Shown: piece after piece, positions 21,621 to 32,798 of the stretch
How the letters are laid out: every line of letters starts with the position of its first letter
How positions within the stretch are numbered: the first letter of the stretch is position 1
Assembly: GCA_012184525.1 (NCBI GenBank)
Contig: WOFQ01000028.1
Coordinates: 372,001-436,000, forward strand
DNA from: Xenoacremonium recifei
Taxonomy: Eukaryota; Ascomycota; Sordariomycetes; Hypocreales; Nectriaceae
Direction: 5' to 3'
Length of the DNA: 64,000 nucleotides
Program-made: the position numbers and the translations under genes
The notes under the pieces: model-generated
The model's database searches: none
Told to the model about the DNA's origin: nothing
The model's input: the letters and a program-made list of their open reading frames with translations, nothing else

Positions 21621-23841
21621 TTAGATTAACGTAAGATCAACCAAATGACTATCTACAGTATCGTCCCATAGTTCCCCTTGCATCAGCCCGTCGACCTCTG
21701 CGGGACCTATCAATTTATAATGGACTCCTTCTGGTCGTAATACCATAGGCACAGGAATGCCGGACACCAACGCGATCAGGTCGCCTACTCTAGCGTGATC
21801 CGGACAGTTTCCAACAGTCATACGGTTTGGAATGGACGTACGGAAGAGAATACGCCTCTTTTGTCGCAGATCATGGAACATATGTTGGCGGTACGAGCCA
21901 TCTATCCCGTCTGAATACAGGTCGATATCTTTTTGCAAAGGCTCTAAGTTAGTCCCATCAATGGACGGATAACCTGTGAGCACGGGTTCCCCGTTCTGAG
22001 AGAAATGCCAAACCTGCCATAAGTCATGGAAAAACGTGCTGGTTTGATGTCTTTCCATCCTCATGAAAAGGACAAGCCACCCGGTGTTTTCTGATGAGCC
22101 GGTGAGCTGAAACTGAAACCTATCGCTGCACTCAAGGACTTGAGAGACAATGAGCCCTCTCAAGGAGAGCTCTTCTTCGTTTTTCCAGGTCCAAGCAGGT
22201 TGAGAAGTCTTCGTAGCGTTATATAGCGTGTGGTCTCGCTTCAGTTTGGTAGCTGGGTTAAACCATGACCGGCGTTGATCCAAAGTCCAGTCAGGTAACC
22301 ATGATGGATATCCTTCTTTGAACTCACTGACATGCATAAGCATGTCCAGGGCTTGATTCCAGTGCAATATCTTGCCAAATAGTTCTGTATATATTTGGCA
22401 CAAGGATTTCGTATAGTCTGGCGGATTAAGTGTCAAGCCCAACCTCGTGAAAATTGAATAAAGGCCAAAAGATTTGTCCTTGTTGTTTGTAGCGTTGCGG
22501 CTGAATAACTCTTGGACAACTGCCTCTTGTACGCTGATTTGGTCGAGCAGCATGCTAGATGTTGACTTCCAAAATATCAGAGGCACGGCAATGGGCCGAA
22601 ATATTGAGTCAACCCACACCCAGAGACCGAAGAATCCCATCAGGGAACCTATGACGACAAGTGGAAGAAATTCAATAATGAGCCAGGCCACCGGCGTGGT
22701 TTCATCAAAGTCTATCAAGCTACCAAACACAGCGATCAGAGCGGTGGTGAAGATGGCGGCGGCGAAGGCAACAATACGACGTCGAACAACGCATTGATCG
22801 AGGAAATCGAAGTACTTTGGTAAGAAGCTGCGGAGGGTGATGTTATCGGTTGCCGTCTGTTGCGTGGAATATAGAGGATTGACGTAGCACCATAGAAGAA
22901 CCATCCGCTTCCATACGGCAATGCTTGCTTCTGGAATTTGGATACCCAGGTTCTGGCTGCTATGTTCTAGGTAGGCAACAGCGTAGATGATTGAACGCCA
23001 GCTGAGGACTCGATTTCCGCAGCATATCACAGGATTGGAGGCCAGCACGATTTCCTGCAATGTCCAGACTCTATTGGCCCAGTCACGAGAGAAGAAGTCT
23101 TCGAGTGTCTCGGATTCAATACCCGAGTCCGGTACAGTGAAGCACGCTTTACCATAGGCGACGATAAATTCTGAAACTTTAGCCGAGATTCCATTGTGAT
23201 CAATGATTGTGAAGAGTGAGCTTACTGATGATGTCGTGCTCACCGCGCTTTAACAGCGAAAGTCCATGGGTCAGATTCTTGGTGGTCATGATCCAGGCTG
23301 CCTTCCAGCATATGGTAGAACTTTCGGGGGCCCGGTAGTGAATACTACTGTAGGGAGCGAGGAGCTTCTGAAACCCAGCTGTTGAAAGATAGTCCATAGC
23401 TTGGTCAGACCTGGGGTTTCCGTGTCCAAGCCAGACGTACACGAAATCGGCCCGGGTATAGATCTCTTGCATGAGTAAGATCTGGCTTTGCTTTTCCACG
23501 TTATCTTTCTGATTTATACAGATTGCATCTATCCAGATACAAAGACTCCCAAAATTGTCGCGGAGCTGCCATAGGGCAGCCAGACAATTGGTCGTCACGT
23601 TGATGATGTTCCCGTCGCATAACACCTCATTTGGCGGAGTGCTGTAGGATCCCCAAACGTAAGAAAGAGCTGAGAAGGTTGGTCGATGATCGAGGTTGAT
23701 GACTTTCATCCTGCCTCGAATGACGTTGGACAGCGTTGTGTGGGTATCATGGTTGCTGGCTGCTTCGATTTCGAAGACACGGATTGATCGCTCCCCAGCG
23801 GGAGTAGGATGAGTCGCGTAGAGGGCGTCGGGTGAGCTCAT
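21621..23841 (-). CDS. HET-domain (heterokaryon incompatibility) protein with internal membrane segments
   Basis: 721-aa protein. Exon 1 is 23841-23226 and exon 2 is 23170-21621 (55-nt intron GTAAGC..TTTCAG; an alternative donor at 23243 is also in phase). The N-terminus holds the HET blocks FSALSYVWGS, LRDNFGSLCIWIDAICINQ and ADFVYVWLGHGN, then RDWANRVWTLQEIVLA. HET domains are TIR-like and trigger cell death on non-self recognition in Pezizomycotina. Two or three hydrophobic stretches follow (IVAFAAAIFTTALIAVFGSL; AWLIIEFLPLVVIGSLMGFF), unusual in the middle of a HET protein and suggesting membrane attachment. The C-terminal part has the family's late block GDLIALVSGIPVPMVLRP. The ATG at 23841 is the first in frame. 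The gene looks intact. Confidence 0.85.
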
Positions 23842-24222
23842 TGAGAGTGCTAAATCGATCCGCAAGGATCTCTCATTGAGCCAATTTTCTCAATCAAACC
23901 TCTTTCGCAGAGTATCATTGAGGGAATTGTGGGAGGAGAGTGACCTTTGTCTACAGTGAATTTCGGGGCTCATCCTGGCTGCCTCATGCTGCTGTGGCTG
24001 TGAGGTGGCGGTGCCGTCAGCTTGGGGGACTGTACTTAAAGCATACCTCGTTTCAAGCACAGCATCTCGCTTGATCAGTCAAAACAATAGAAAGATCTTA
24101 TTGGTGGCAAAGGAAGTGTTTTAAATTCACGGGTCGGCCCACGCATGATTGGAATGGAAAATGCAGGAATGGTTGAAATTGATCATACAAAGCATCTCAT
24201 CTGGAGGGAAAAGGTCCTGAAA
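23842..24222. other. Intergenic region
   Basis: Promoter of the HET gene and 3' flank of the zinc-finger gene. Nothing further recognised. Confidence 0.35.
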
Positions 24223-25401
24223 CTAAGACCTGAATTTTCGACTTATTCGACCATCGCCGGCATCCAATCTGAACCGTTGCATAAGAATAATGTTCTGCGC
24301 CGCTTCTAGCCTCCCCCGCTTGCGCGCTTCCTGCTTCTGCTGTATCCTGTCGCCCGCTATTCGAAGCCTAGAGAGTTGGGCAGCTAGGATAGCCTCATTC
24401 CTCTGCACGACTTCGCGACTTCCATGGGTACCCCGTCGGTGAGCCACTTCCAGACTTGGAGCTGAGGAAGTCTCTGGATCCAAGGCGAACGAATGCAAAT
24501 CTGGTTCTGGCTGTGTTCGGCGAGGAGGTCGAGGTTCTTGACTTTCGGGATTCTTCCGATTCGAGACAAGCTTCCCAGATGGCAAGCGCACCGGCATAGT
24601 AGCATCGCGCTGCATCTGCTCAGCCAAGGCATTTTCAGACTGTGGCATTTCGTAGAATTCTTCGGTGTCTGAAGAAATGTCGAACCGGCAATGTCCTTTG
24701 GCAACCATGTGCTGCTGGACGCCCTCGAGCGTGCTCCGCTGTGTGCCGCAGCAGATGCATTCTTGATAGCGGTAGATGACAAATTGTAGATACAGTACGA
24801 CTGTCTCGAGATCCACAGCTAGAAAATCTTGGAAGGGAACGTTAAAGCCGTGTGTTGCAGCCATGTGTTCCATGTTGTCGTCGAACCCGAGCGACTCTTG
24901 GGAGCAGAAGAGGCAGTTACCGAGAGCCAGGTCGGCCTGTAACGATTCGCCATCCGGTTCGCTGCCGTCTTCGCCCCCGTCGTCGGAATTTCCGTCTATA
25001 TCGTCACCAGCGTCCTGCTCGTCATTGGATTGAAGGCGTGGAGGCGTTGTAATTTTCGTCGGGTTGGCATCTGCTGCAAGGGGGGAAGTGGGAGGCGATG
25101 TCCCGCTCCCCGGCTCAGCTACCTTCAATTGAAGCTTTCGGACGCTGAGATGAAAGCCTTAGCTGAGAACAAGCTTTGCGAAAAAGAACGGATTGGCTTA
25201 CTGTGCATCGCTTTTCACATGCGCTCGCCACGTTTGCACCCCTCGCAATTCCACATCGCAGAGTCGGCAGAAGGAAGGTGATTGTGCAACTCGCAGGGAT
25301 GGCTGATCGGCGACAGCGACCGTATCTGTCATGCTGGCGAGAGGTCCTGACCTAAGAGTGGTGTCGTGAGTGACAAGGCTTGTCAGATCGTGCGCCGTCA
25401 T
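24223..25401 (-). CDS. REI1/ZNF622-like C2H2 zinc-finger protein
   Basis: 373-aa protein related to yeast Rei1/Reh1, cytoplasmic factors for late 60S ribosomal subunit maturation. Exons (minus) are 25401-25202 and 25144-24223; the 57-nt intron (GTAAGC..CTCAG) restores the first finger, CRLCDVELRGVQTWRAHVKS followed by DAHVRKLQLK, the hallmark N-terminal U1-like finger of Rei1. The middle has the second pair, CLFCSQESLGFDDNMEHMAATH and CICCGTQRSTLEGVQQHMVAKGHC, separated by the conserved VDLETVVLYLQFVI. An acidic stretch lies between fingers one and two. The C-terminal third is charged and ends in RFRLDAGDGRI. The start could also be the ATG at 25332. The protein is shorter than typical fungal Rei1 and sits in an accessory region, so it may be a divergent paralogue. 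Confidence 0.82.
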
Positions 25402-26309
25402 CAACAATTCAAAGGCGTCGATATAATAAGGCAGAAGCAAGGTGAGGGTTGAATGAAGCTTCTTTCATGGGCAAGTGCGACGGCTTCTTAAATACTAGGT
25501 ACCTGAGGCAAACTGGAACGCCTCATGTCACGGGCCACAGCGAGGTGGCGGATGAACGATCTTCCAGGCTCGCAGCCTCGCTAAGGCCTTACGATCTGAC
25601 TCACGAGGCTGGGTCATAAGCCCTTTTCTTCCTGCCGTGTAGAGAAAAACCATCCATTGCTTTTCTTGCTCGCGAATCCTGACAATCTCAAGTGGCCAGT
25701 TATTCCGTTAGGTGATGATTATGACGCGAAGTCCCCATTCCGGGAAGATCCTCAGTGGACCTGGGCCGCTCCAGGTGCGCTGTATTCCGTTAGCCGCTAT
25801 GAGTCGAAATGAGCCCCGCCTGTTTTGGTTAGTCGATGCTAACTGATCAGTCATCGCGCCCCGACAGAACAGCAAAACACACTGAGGCTTGACCTAGTCA
25901 TCATCCAGAACTTGGGAAAGCAAAGAAGCAGAAGAGGATTGTTGCAATTCTAGAATTCGGTTCGAGCAAGGGAACGGGTGCATAAAGCAAATTGTCTGAA
26001 TACGTATTTCCATGCCGCTAGGAGCCTTGCTGCTATAATAGAACTTTTTTTCGGACCTCCCAGTCTCCCTGGCTTACCCTGGATTCTAACATATGCTGCC
26101 TTTGTATGCTCGGCTTGATCGAGATCTTAGGGGAATTACTGCATGGGAGATTTCCTCGAAGTGGCGAGAGTCGCTTTATATATTTTATGGTTCTAGGAGC
26201 GATGAAACCATGGTCGACTCTTCGCATATCATTTTACAAAATACACAAGGTCTAACTCATTGGTCCTCAAGACAAAACCTCCACGATACATCCCTCCGTT
26301 TGGCACAGC
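25402..26309. other. Intergenic region
   Basis: About 900 bp with an 11-bp word TATTCCGTTAG occurring twice near 25703 and 25787. The small open frames here show no domain. Confidence 0.35.
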
Positions 26310-27458
26310 TCAATGACCGACAAGAATCTTGGTCAGCTCGTTGCATACTGCATCTCCAATTTCCCTTGTCCCTGAATCCCCTCCCATGTCTTTCGATCGA
26401 AGTCCAAGACCTCCATTCTCCTTGGTGTTCAGCACACGCACCACGGCTTCTTCCACTGCTAAGGCTTCGTCCTCCAAAAGACAAGAGTACCTCAGTAGCA
26501 TCGCCAAGCTCAAGATTTGTGCAACAGGATTCACGATGCCTTGGCCAGAGATATCGGGAGCGCTACCATGCACCGGCTCGTAGATGCCGTTACACTTTCC
26601 CTGTCCGGGGATGCCAGACAGGCTTGCGCTGGGCAATGTGCCGAGACTACCCACGATTCCACCGGAGATGTCTGACAGGATGTCTCCAAAGGTATTGTCG
26701 GTATGTATCACCCCATTGAATCCGCGCGGATTCTTCACCATGAGCATGGCCATACTATCTGCCAGTTGGTGGCGAAGCTCAATGTCAGGAAATTCTTCGT
26801 CGAAGACCTTTTGGGTTGCTCGGCGCCAGAGCCTTCCGCTGGCTAGCACGTTGGCCTTGTCTGCACTCCAGACGACTGCTGGACCACCACCTCCTCGACC
26901 ATCACCAGCTCTTCCGAGCATGCGTGCCACGCTGGCGCTCACGCGAGCGCATCGTTGAACCTCTGCTGGCGTGTACACCCAAAGGTCTGACGCGACTTCG
27001 GCTTCCTCAATTTTGTCGCCAAAGTAAGCTCCCCCGCAATTCTCTCGGACGACAATGAACTTGGTTCCCCGGACCACATCGGGTTTAATCGGCGAGGCCT
27101 CGACTAAGGCAGGAACAAGTATTTCACAAGGACGGAGGTTGGCAAAGGCATCAAGCCTCTTTCGAAGTCGAAGAAGCCCCGTCTCTGGCGGCGGCGAGCA
27201 GTTTGCCCATTCCGGGCCACCAACGCTCCCAAAGAGCACGGCATCGCTCTGGGCGGCCTTTTCTAGAACTTCGTCTGTGATCGGGGTGCCATGTTTGTCG
27301 ATACTGCATCCACCAGCAAGATCTACGACGCGCTCAAAGGCGAGATTTGGCCGGCAATTCTCAATGACATCCAGCACTCGCTGTGCTTCAGCCATGATCT
27401 CGGGGCCAACATGGTCTCCGGGGAGTATCAGGATGCGGAAGGTGGATTTTGCGGTCAT
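26310..27458 (-). CDS. 3-isopropylmalate dehydrogenase-like enzyme
   Basis: Intronless 382-aa beta-decarboxylating dehydrogenase (IPMDH/IDH family). The family converts 3-isopropylmalate plus NAD to 2-oxoisocaproate and CO2. Motifs are ILILPGDHVGPEIMAEAQRV at the N-terminus, AVLFGSVGGPEW, LLRLRKRLDAFANLRPCEI (the IPMDH-type substrate loop rather than the isocitrate type), VVRENCGGAYFG, the metal-binding HTDNTFGDILSDISGGIVGS and the NAD-binding EPVHGSAPDISGQGIVNP. A Gly-rich insertion (GRAGDGRGGGGPAVV) lies between them. The upstream frame is open to 27557, but the ATG at 27458 gives the normal length. Its position beside an SDR, under a shared promoter motif, suggests a pathway-specific paralogue acting on another malate-type acid rather than the housekeeping leucine enzyme. 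Confidence 0.9.
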   Translation of the reverse strand: MTAKSTFRILILPGDHVGPEIMAEAQRVLDVIENCRPNLAFERVVDLAGGCSIDKHGTPITDEVLEKAAQSDAVLFGSVGGPEWANCSPPPETGLLRLRKRLDAFANLRPCEILVPALVEASPIKPDVVRGTKFIVVRENCGGAYFGDKIEEAEVASDLWVYTPAEVQRCARVSASVARMLGRAGDGRGGGGPAVVWSADKANVLASGRLWRRATQKVFDEEFPDIELRHQLADSMAMLMVKNPRGFNGVIHTDNTFGDILSDISGGIVGSLGTLPSASLSGIPGQGKCNGIYEPVHGSAPDISGQGIVNPVAQILSLAMLLRYSCLLEDEALAVEEAVVRVLNTKENGGLGLRSKDMGGDSGTREIGDAVCNELTKILVGH

Positions 27459-27845
27459 TTGGCCTGTTTTGATGTTTGTATTTTTGTAAAACGCAAACGC
27501 AGTCTGTGAGACTCCTCGATGCTCTTCACCTGAGCTAAGAATGAAATCGAACGCCAAACTGGACGGTTTCTAGCACCCGATGTCGGAAACCCCGCAGTAA
27601 CTGGACCGCGAACCGTGTGGCACTGCGGCTTATTCCGCCACCAAGCGTCAGCTGAAGCGAAGGCAGAGAACGTGACAGACACCACATCGGAGCGTGCCAC
27701 CGAGGAGCCTCTCCATCCCGGACAGTGCCGCGGCAATTCTACAGGGAGATGTCCCAACTAGCAATGCTTAAACGGGTCTCCCCGTGCGGCTTCGACACAC
27801 CCTGTCTTAGTATGCGGAGAAGCAAATCACTTACAACTTTTTGAG
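27459..27845. promoter_or_regulatory. Bidirectional promoter, IPMDH-like / SDR
   Basis: 387 bp between divergent starts. It carries the cluster word at 27688-27702 and a related inverted half TGTGGCAC at 27616-27623. Confidence 0.55.
27688..27702 (+). promoter_or_regulatory. Cluster motif copy 1
   Basis: CGGAGCGTGCCACCG, 144 nt before the SDR ATG and 230 nt before the IPMDH-like ATG. Near-identical words occur in the two other promoters of the cluster. The CGG core fits a Zn2Cys6 regulator. Confidence 0.55.
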
Positions 27846-28652
27846 ATGGCATCCAAACGACTTGAAGGACAGGTGGCCATTGTCACTGGCGCGGCGTCAG
27901 GATTTGGCAAAGGAATCGCCAAAAAATTCGTCGAGGAGGGATGCAAGGTTTTGATCGCAGACCTCTCCGAGGACGCGGGAAAGGCCGCAGCGGGGGAGCT
28001 AGGATGCCTGTTTCGAAAAGCCGACGTCACAAAGAAGGACGATTGGGAAGGCCTCTTGACCGCGGCCTTGGATGCATTTGGCCATCTGGATATTGTCGTC
28101 AATAATGCTGGAGCGACATATTCCAATAAGCCGACCGAAGATGTCACCGAGAAGGAGTTTGACCTGGTTATGAACGTCAACGTCAAGTCCATCTACCTGT
28201 CAACGGATGTTCTCGTCAAGCACTTCCTCGGCCAGGGCAGGCCGGGCTGTTTCATTCAGATCGCATCAACCGCAGGCATCCGCCCCAGACCACGATTGAC
28301 CTGGTACAATGCTTCAAAAGCCGCCGTGATCAACGCCACAAAGACGCTTGCCGTGGAATACGGTCCGAAACAGATCAGATTCAATGCGGTCTCTCCGGTA
28401 GTAGGGAGCACGGGAATGTCAGTGTTGAGCACCCTCAATCACGTACAAGGCTAACTGGGTCAATATAGGACACACTTATTCCTCGGAAAAGCCGATACGC
28501 CCGAAAATAGGGAGTCTTTCGTAGCAACGGTGCCTCTCGGGCGACCTTCGACACCAGCAGATGTAGCGAATGCCTGCTGCTATTTGGCAAGCGATGAGGC
28601 CCAGTTCATAACGGGAGTGAATCTGGAAGTTGACGGCGGGCGATGCGTATAA
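27846..28652 (+). CDS. Short-chain dehydrogenase/reductase (classical SDR, FabG-like)
   Basis: 251-aa NAD(P)-dependent oxidoreductase. Exons are 27846-28417 and 28469-28652; the 51-nt intron has a GTCAGT donor and restores GSTGMTHLFLGKADTP. Motifs are the cofactor-binding TGAASGFGKG (about 14-23), ADLSEDAG after beta 2, the structural NNAG, catalytic Ser in IQIASTAGIRP, and YNASK (Tyr/Lys catalytic pair). The C-terminal block FITGVNLEVDGGRCV is complete. An Asp at the end of beta 2 usually favours NAD(H). It shares a promoter with the IPMDH-like gene and is a likely partner in the same pathway. Confidence 0.93.
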
Positions 28653-29016
28653 GTCTAAACCATGTATGAAATGGGCATCTCTATGAATTATCTACAGCCT
28701 CAATAAATGCCATCATATTGCCTTGGTCTCTTCATGCCCTAGCATTTTTATTCACCTCAAATACCTCAGGAGCACCAAGATGTCCAAAGTCTGCTGAGTC
28801 TGGGGTCTCCACAGCTCAAGTGACACTAATAATGTACCCCGCATTCTAGTGGAAGCGATCTTGGTCTTTTTCCACCGAAGCCAAGCTTAACATTTTCTCC
28901 CCTTTCAATCTTTTTCCCCATCTGTCAACAATTGAACCCTCGAAATCCCAATCGGTGCTCTTGTAAGCATTGGGACTAGAAGATCTATCAATCCCTGTCC
29001 AAGAAGGACATTAGAA
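28653..29016. other. Intergenic region upstream of the cluster regulator
   Basis: No copy of the cluster motif was seen here. It is presumed to hold the SDR 3' end and the promoter of the regulator. Confidence 0.35.
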
Positions 29017-31693
29017 ATGTTGAGCCCACCTCACGTTAGGTCAGACAATGTAGAAGAGCACAACGCCCGCCGCTATCTTCATTTGAGAGCTAACTCTTGG
29101 TGGCCAGGGAGTTCAAAACGTCCTTTGTTGCAATCAATGCGACCGCACTTTCTCTCGCCCCAGCCACTTAAATCGACATCGCCTTACTCACTTGCCACCT
29201 TCGCGACGAAATACAATCCCTTGCCCGTCCTGCGAGCAGACTTTTTCGCGAAGAGACGTCCTTCTGCGCCACCTGCGCGCAACCCACAACCTCGACGTCC
29301 AGACGAGCAATTCCTATCAGAAATCATGCCATCCTTGTGTGAGAAAGAAGCTCCGCTGTGATCGAGGCCTCCCTTGTCATTCTTGCCTGTCTGCTGCGTC
29401 GCCCGAGAACTGCTCTTATCCATCGATCGAAGAAAGTCCAGCGAGTCAAGCACATCGACAATCACTCGCGAACGTGAGTCTACCTCGGGTTCCTTGTAAC
29501 TCTATCGCCGCTGTTCGGCCTCTGAGCGACGGAAGTCCCCACAGCCAAGGACTTTCGGAGTACTCTGAAGTTGCGGTCGATTCATTCTCTAGTCTTCGCT
29601 CGCTCGATCCCCTACCTCTCGAAACCGACGTCTATAGTGCGGACTATACGTCAAACAGCATCACTGTGGAAAATGACCTCGGAATTTTCAACGGAACACC
29701 GATAACTGGTGGCAATGAACTGGATTTCAGGTGGAACGGGCTTGACTGGCTGGACTTCGACATCCCTGATGTTGAGCTCGCTATCGACATGGGCGCCGGA
29801 TTGGACGTTGGAATGATACCGCCAACGTCAAATCTAGCCCATTCTTCAATAGTAGATGAGTCCCTATTGAGCTCACGACCACCCCAAGCTAGGCGGCCAG
29901 GCCTGCCGTGGCCATTTGAGCAGGGCCAGGACATGACATCTGCACACTATCCGCTTCCACCACTGCATGATGTCTTGCAAAGTACGTTGCGTTCCAATTC
30001 AGGAACAAAATCCAGAACATTCGCCGCCTTGGCCCACGTTCTCTCTGGATCGAAAGTTCCCAGACCAGAAGACGTCAGCGATGCCGACACCGCGCTAGGA
30101 ACCAGCATCCTGCAACAACTCTTAGACGGCTATTTCTCGACTTTCCAGATGATTCAACCTATCATACATGCTCCGACATTCCGCATGGCCGAGTCACCGA
30201 CGATTCTGGTAGCTTCAATGGCCTGCATTGCGGCTGTTCTGTCCAGCAGGAGCGACGCCGCAGAATTTTCCTCTTCTCTGAGTGACTTGTGCACCTCAAT
30301 GATAACATGGCTGGTATAGACGCCTTCTCTTTAGTCCTAGGAGGATTTTTTGCTCACTTGCCTAGGGTGTTGCCGACGTTAGCAATTACTCGGACTTCTC
30401 CTATCTTACGTCTCTTTGCCTTCACCAGATTTACTCCCTTGGCTCTGGAAATCGCCAACTCTATCAAAATGCTGATCGCACCCGTGGTGTCTTGATAGGT
30501 AGCTTGAGAGGCTTAGGCCTCTTGAAGTCTCGCCCAAGCATCGGGGAGAGATGCGAAACAAGCTTATTAACTGAAAGTCCCCGTGTTGACTCCAATACGG
30601 AATGGGAAGCTTGGGCATCTCGTGAGAGAGATATCCGATTAGCATGGGCATCCTTTGAGTATGATTGTAGCCTTTGTACTCTGACAGGCCGCCGAGGCGC
30701 AGTTGACCTCAGTGAGTTGCCTGCAAGGCTACCTTCTGATGATTGCCTGTGGAATGCCCCATCAGCCAGTGCTTGGGTCGCTCTTCAAGCTCGGTCTAAC
30801 CACAATGCTCAGGGAGCTTCTCTTTCAAGCGTTCTGAACTCGCTGATAGCAGAGAAGCCTGTCCCTGGTCACGTCTCGACCTGGGGACGGCGCCTTTGTG
30901 GCCAGGTGATAGGCCGGCTACTTTGGGACCTGAAGCAATTCGAGATAGTTTCGACTACCGAGTTTTTTAACCTGTCTTCACTGCGTACTGGGCAACAGCA
31001 ATCAAAAGAGTCGCTATTGAAAAGTCTTGACTGTCTCATAGAAACCATGAATCAACCGAAGTCGGCTGCCGACCTCGTGAGTTACAAGTAAGCCCGGCTT
31101 CACCTTTCCCCGCGCGAGAGAAGCTAATCTTTATCAGTATCCTAAGTCTATTATGTCACTACTCGCATCTCTATGCTGCGGATGATATCATGGACATGAT
31201 ATTATATATTGTCCGCAGCGTTGCATCAAAAGTCTCCGTTCACGATCGAGGCGTAGACTTGGCCCGCCAACGTCTCGTCTCTGAGTTCAAGAAGGATCGA
31301 GTAAGAGCGAGAGCACTGATATGGCATTCCGGCCAGATTATTGCTGTCGCAAAGGAATACTTGGTGTCAGCCCCTTGCGAAATCATGCGACTGTTCATGA
31401 GCTACATCTTCATTGTCGCATACATCAAGTACTTCCCACACGATCTTGAAGCAAGCGCTGAGCAGGCTGTTCGCTTAGACGTCATTTCCCATCAAACAGG
31501 AAGACCGGAAAGTGTTTTTGAATGGACGCAAACAGGTGGTTGTGCAATAATCGGCTCAGCTGTCATTGCACCAGGCTCATCCAAAGCTATTGTCCACGAT
31601 GCCCAAGCCATGTTTAAAAGTTTTCGAGCTTGGGGTTTGGCGGAGAAATTCGCAAAAATCTTGCAATGTTTTGAGATGAGCGACAATAGTTAG
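29017..31693 (+). CDS. Transcription factor with two C2H2 fingers plus a Zn2Cys6 domain
   Basis: 833-aa predicted cluster regulator. Exons are 29017-29034, 29108-30313, 30366-31087 and 31138-31693; the introns (73, 52 and 50 nt) have normal signals and keep phase. The first exon gives only six codons. The second opens with finger one, CNQCDRTFSRPSHLNRHRLTH, then finger two, CPSCEQTFSRRDVLLRHLRATH, then the binuclear cluster CHPCVRKKLRCDRGLPCHSC ending in C. This C2H2-C2H2-Zn2Cys6 order is a known fungal architecture. The rest has the fungal_trans-like region (LLDGYFSTFQMIQPIIHAPTF; GSLRGLGLL; AWASFEYDC). It sits in the middle of the catabolic genes, whose promoters share a CGG-containing word, so it is the obvious candidate regulator. 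Confidence 0.83.
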
Positions 31694-31751
31694 ATAAGTA
31701 AATCAGAAATCCAATCAAGATGTCTTCACGTCTACCCAGCTATCCAAATCA

Positions 31752-32798
31752 CTAGAATATAGCTACACAGTTCGGCGGACTACTTACACCCCCTGGCATA
31801 TTCAAGGGAGCACTTGCCACAAAGAAGTCCCATCTACCCAATTCCTGGCACATGTGGCCGAGACCCTCGAGGTCAAATAACTCGCCCACGGGAAGACCCC
31901 ATCCTGCAATGAGATACTCGTGCATGAAAATCCCCTCCACATTTTCTCCTTCGGCACCAAGATACGATTTCTTTGGCGGATAAACTTCAAATGAGACCGC
32001 GTCTCCAGCGACAGCAGAGAAACCTTCATTCCAAATCCATCGCAGCATCTCCTCTGTGCCTTCTACACCGGCATGCTGGGGGTTGGAGCTCTGCGCATAT
32101 GCAAGGCGGTTTTCGGGAGACATCTGAGTATCCCATTCCCTGGTCAACCCAATTCGAATGAACAAAATGTCGCCTCGACGGAATTGTATATTTTGCTCCT
32201 CGGCTACCTGCTTCAGGACTCGCAGCGGGATGGCATTGTCCGACAAACTGCTGTAAGAGATGGAGTATTTGTCCGCGAACCTTGCATAATCTAGCAAGAC
32301 TCCCCGACCACATATACCTTCTTTGGCCCAATGATGTATCCCGATTCGGGTATTGGAACGGTCAGTGATCTCTGCAGCTGTGGTTCCGCCATAGAAGAGT
32401 CTTTGGGAAGGATTTTCGGCTGTGGGAAAAGGCGATGAGAAATGTCTAAGGCCATCCCATTGCGAAGACTGTTGAGGATTGAAGATATATACATCGTCAA
32501 AGCCTGCCCCATTCAGCAGAGATGTGATATGATGTTGAGTTGGAGCCCGGTTGAAGTTGGCGATATCCAACTTCGTGAGATCCCAGTTCAAAGAAATTCT
32601 TTGCCCAGTCTTGATACAGGATGCCGCTGCATCTGCGACTACTTCAGGGGTGAGAAGGACAAGCCTTCCGAGGCCCTCTTCGCGGGATCCCGGAACACCT
32701 GGCCAAACGCGTCGCTTATCTGGCAGGCTGTCGAATGGAACATTATGAATTGAACTGCCATCGGATTTGCTAAGAAAGCCTTGTATAGAACCCATCAT
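31752..32798 (-). CDS. Cyclase-family metal hydrolase (PF04199, kynurenine-formamidase-like fold)
   Basis: 348-aa protein without introns. The signature of the fungal branch of the family is SSQWDGLRHFSSP (metal-binding His/Asp region). It is followed by GIHHWAKEGICGRGVLLDYA, EEQNIQFRRGDILFIRIG, GVEGTEEMLRWIWNEGFSAV, AGDAVSFEVYPP and the C-terminal HEYLIAGWGLPVGELFDLEG. Related enzymes open amide or lactone rings (kynurenine formamidase, isatin hydrolase), so a ring-opening or hydrolytic step is inferred. The frame is open upstream to 32957, but that part is basic and unlike the family, so I choose the ATG at 32798 (another at 32795). The promoter just upstream carries the shared cluster motif. 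Confidence 0.82.
   Translation of the reverse strand: MMGSIQGFLSKSDGSSIHNVPFDSLPDKRRVWPGVPGSREEGLGRLVLLTPEVVADAAASCIKTGQRISLNWDLTKLDIANFNRAPTQHHITSLLNGAGFDDVYIFNPQQSSQWDGLRHFSSPFPTAENPSQRLFYGGTTAAEITDRSNTRIGIHHWAKEGICGRGVLLDYARFADKYSISYSSLSDNAIPLRVLKQVAEEQNIQFRRGDILFIRIGLTREWDTQMSPENRLAYAQSSNPQHAGVEGTEEMLRWIWNEGFSAVAGDAVSFEVYPPKKSYLGAEGENVEGIFMHEYLIAGWGLPVGELFDLEGLGHMCQELGRWDFFVASAPLNMPGGVSSPPNCVAIF

Noticed and set aside
26093..27489. Several plus-strand open frames opposite the IPMDH-like gene
   Set aside because: They are antisense shadows of a well-supported coding frame.
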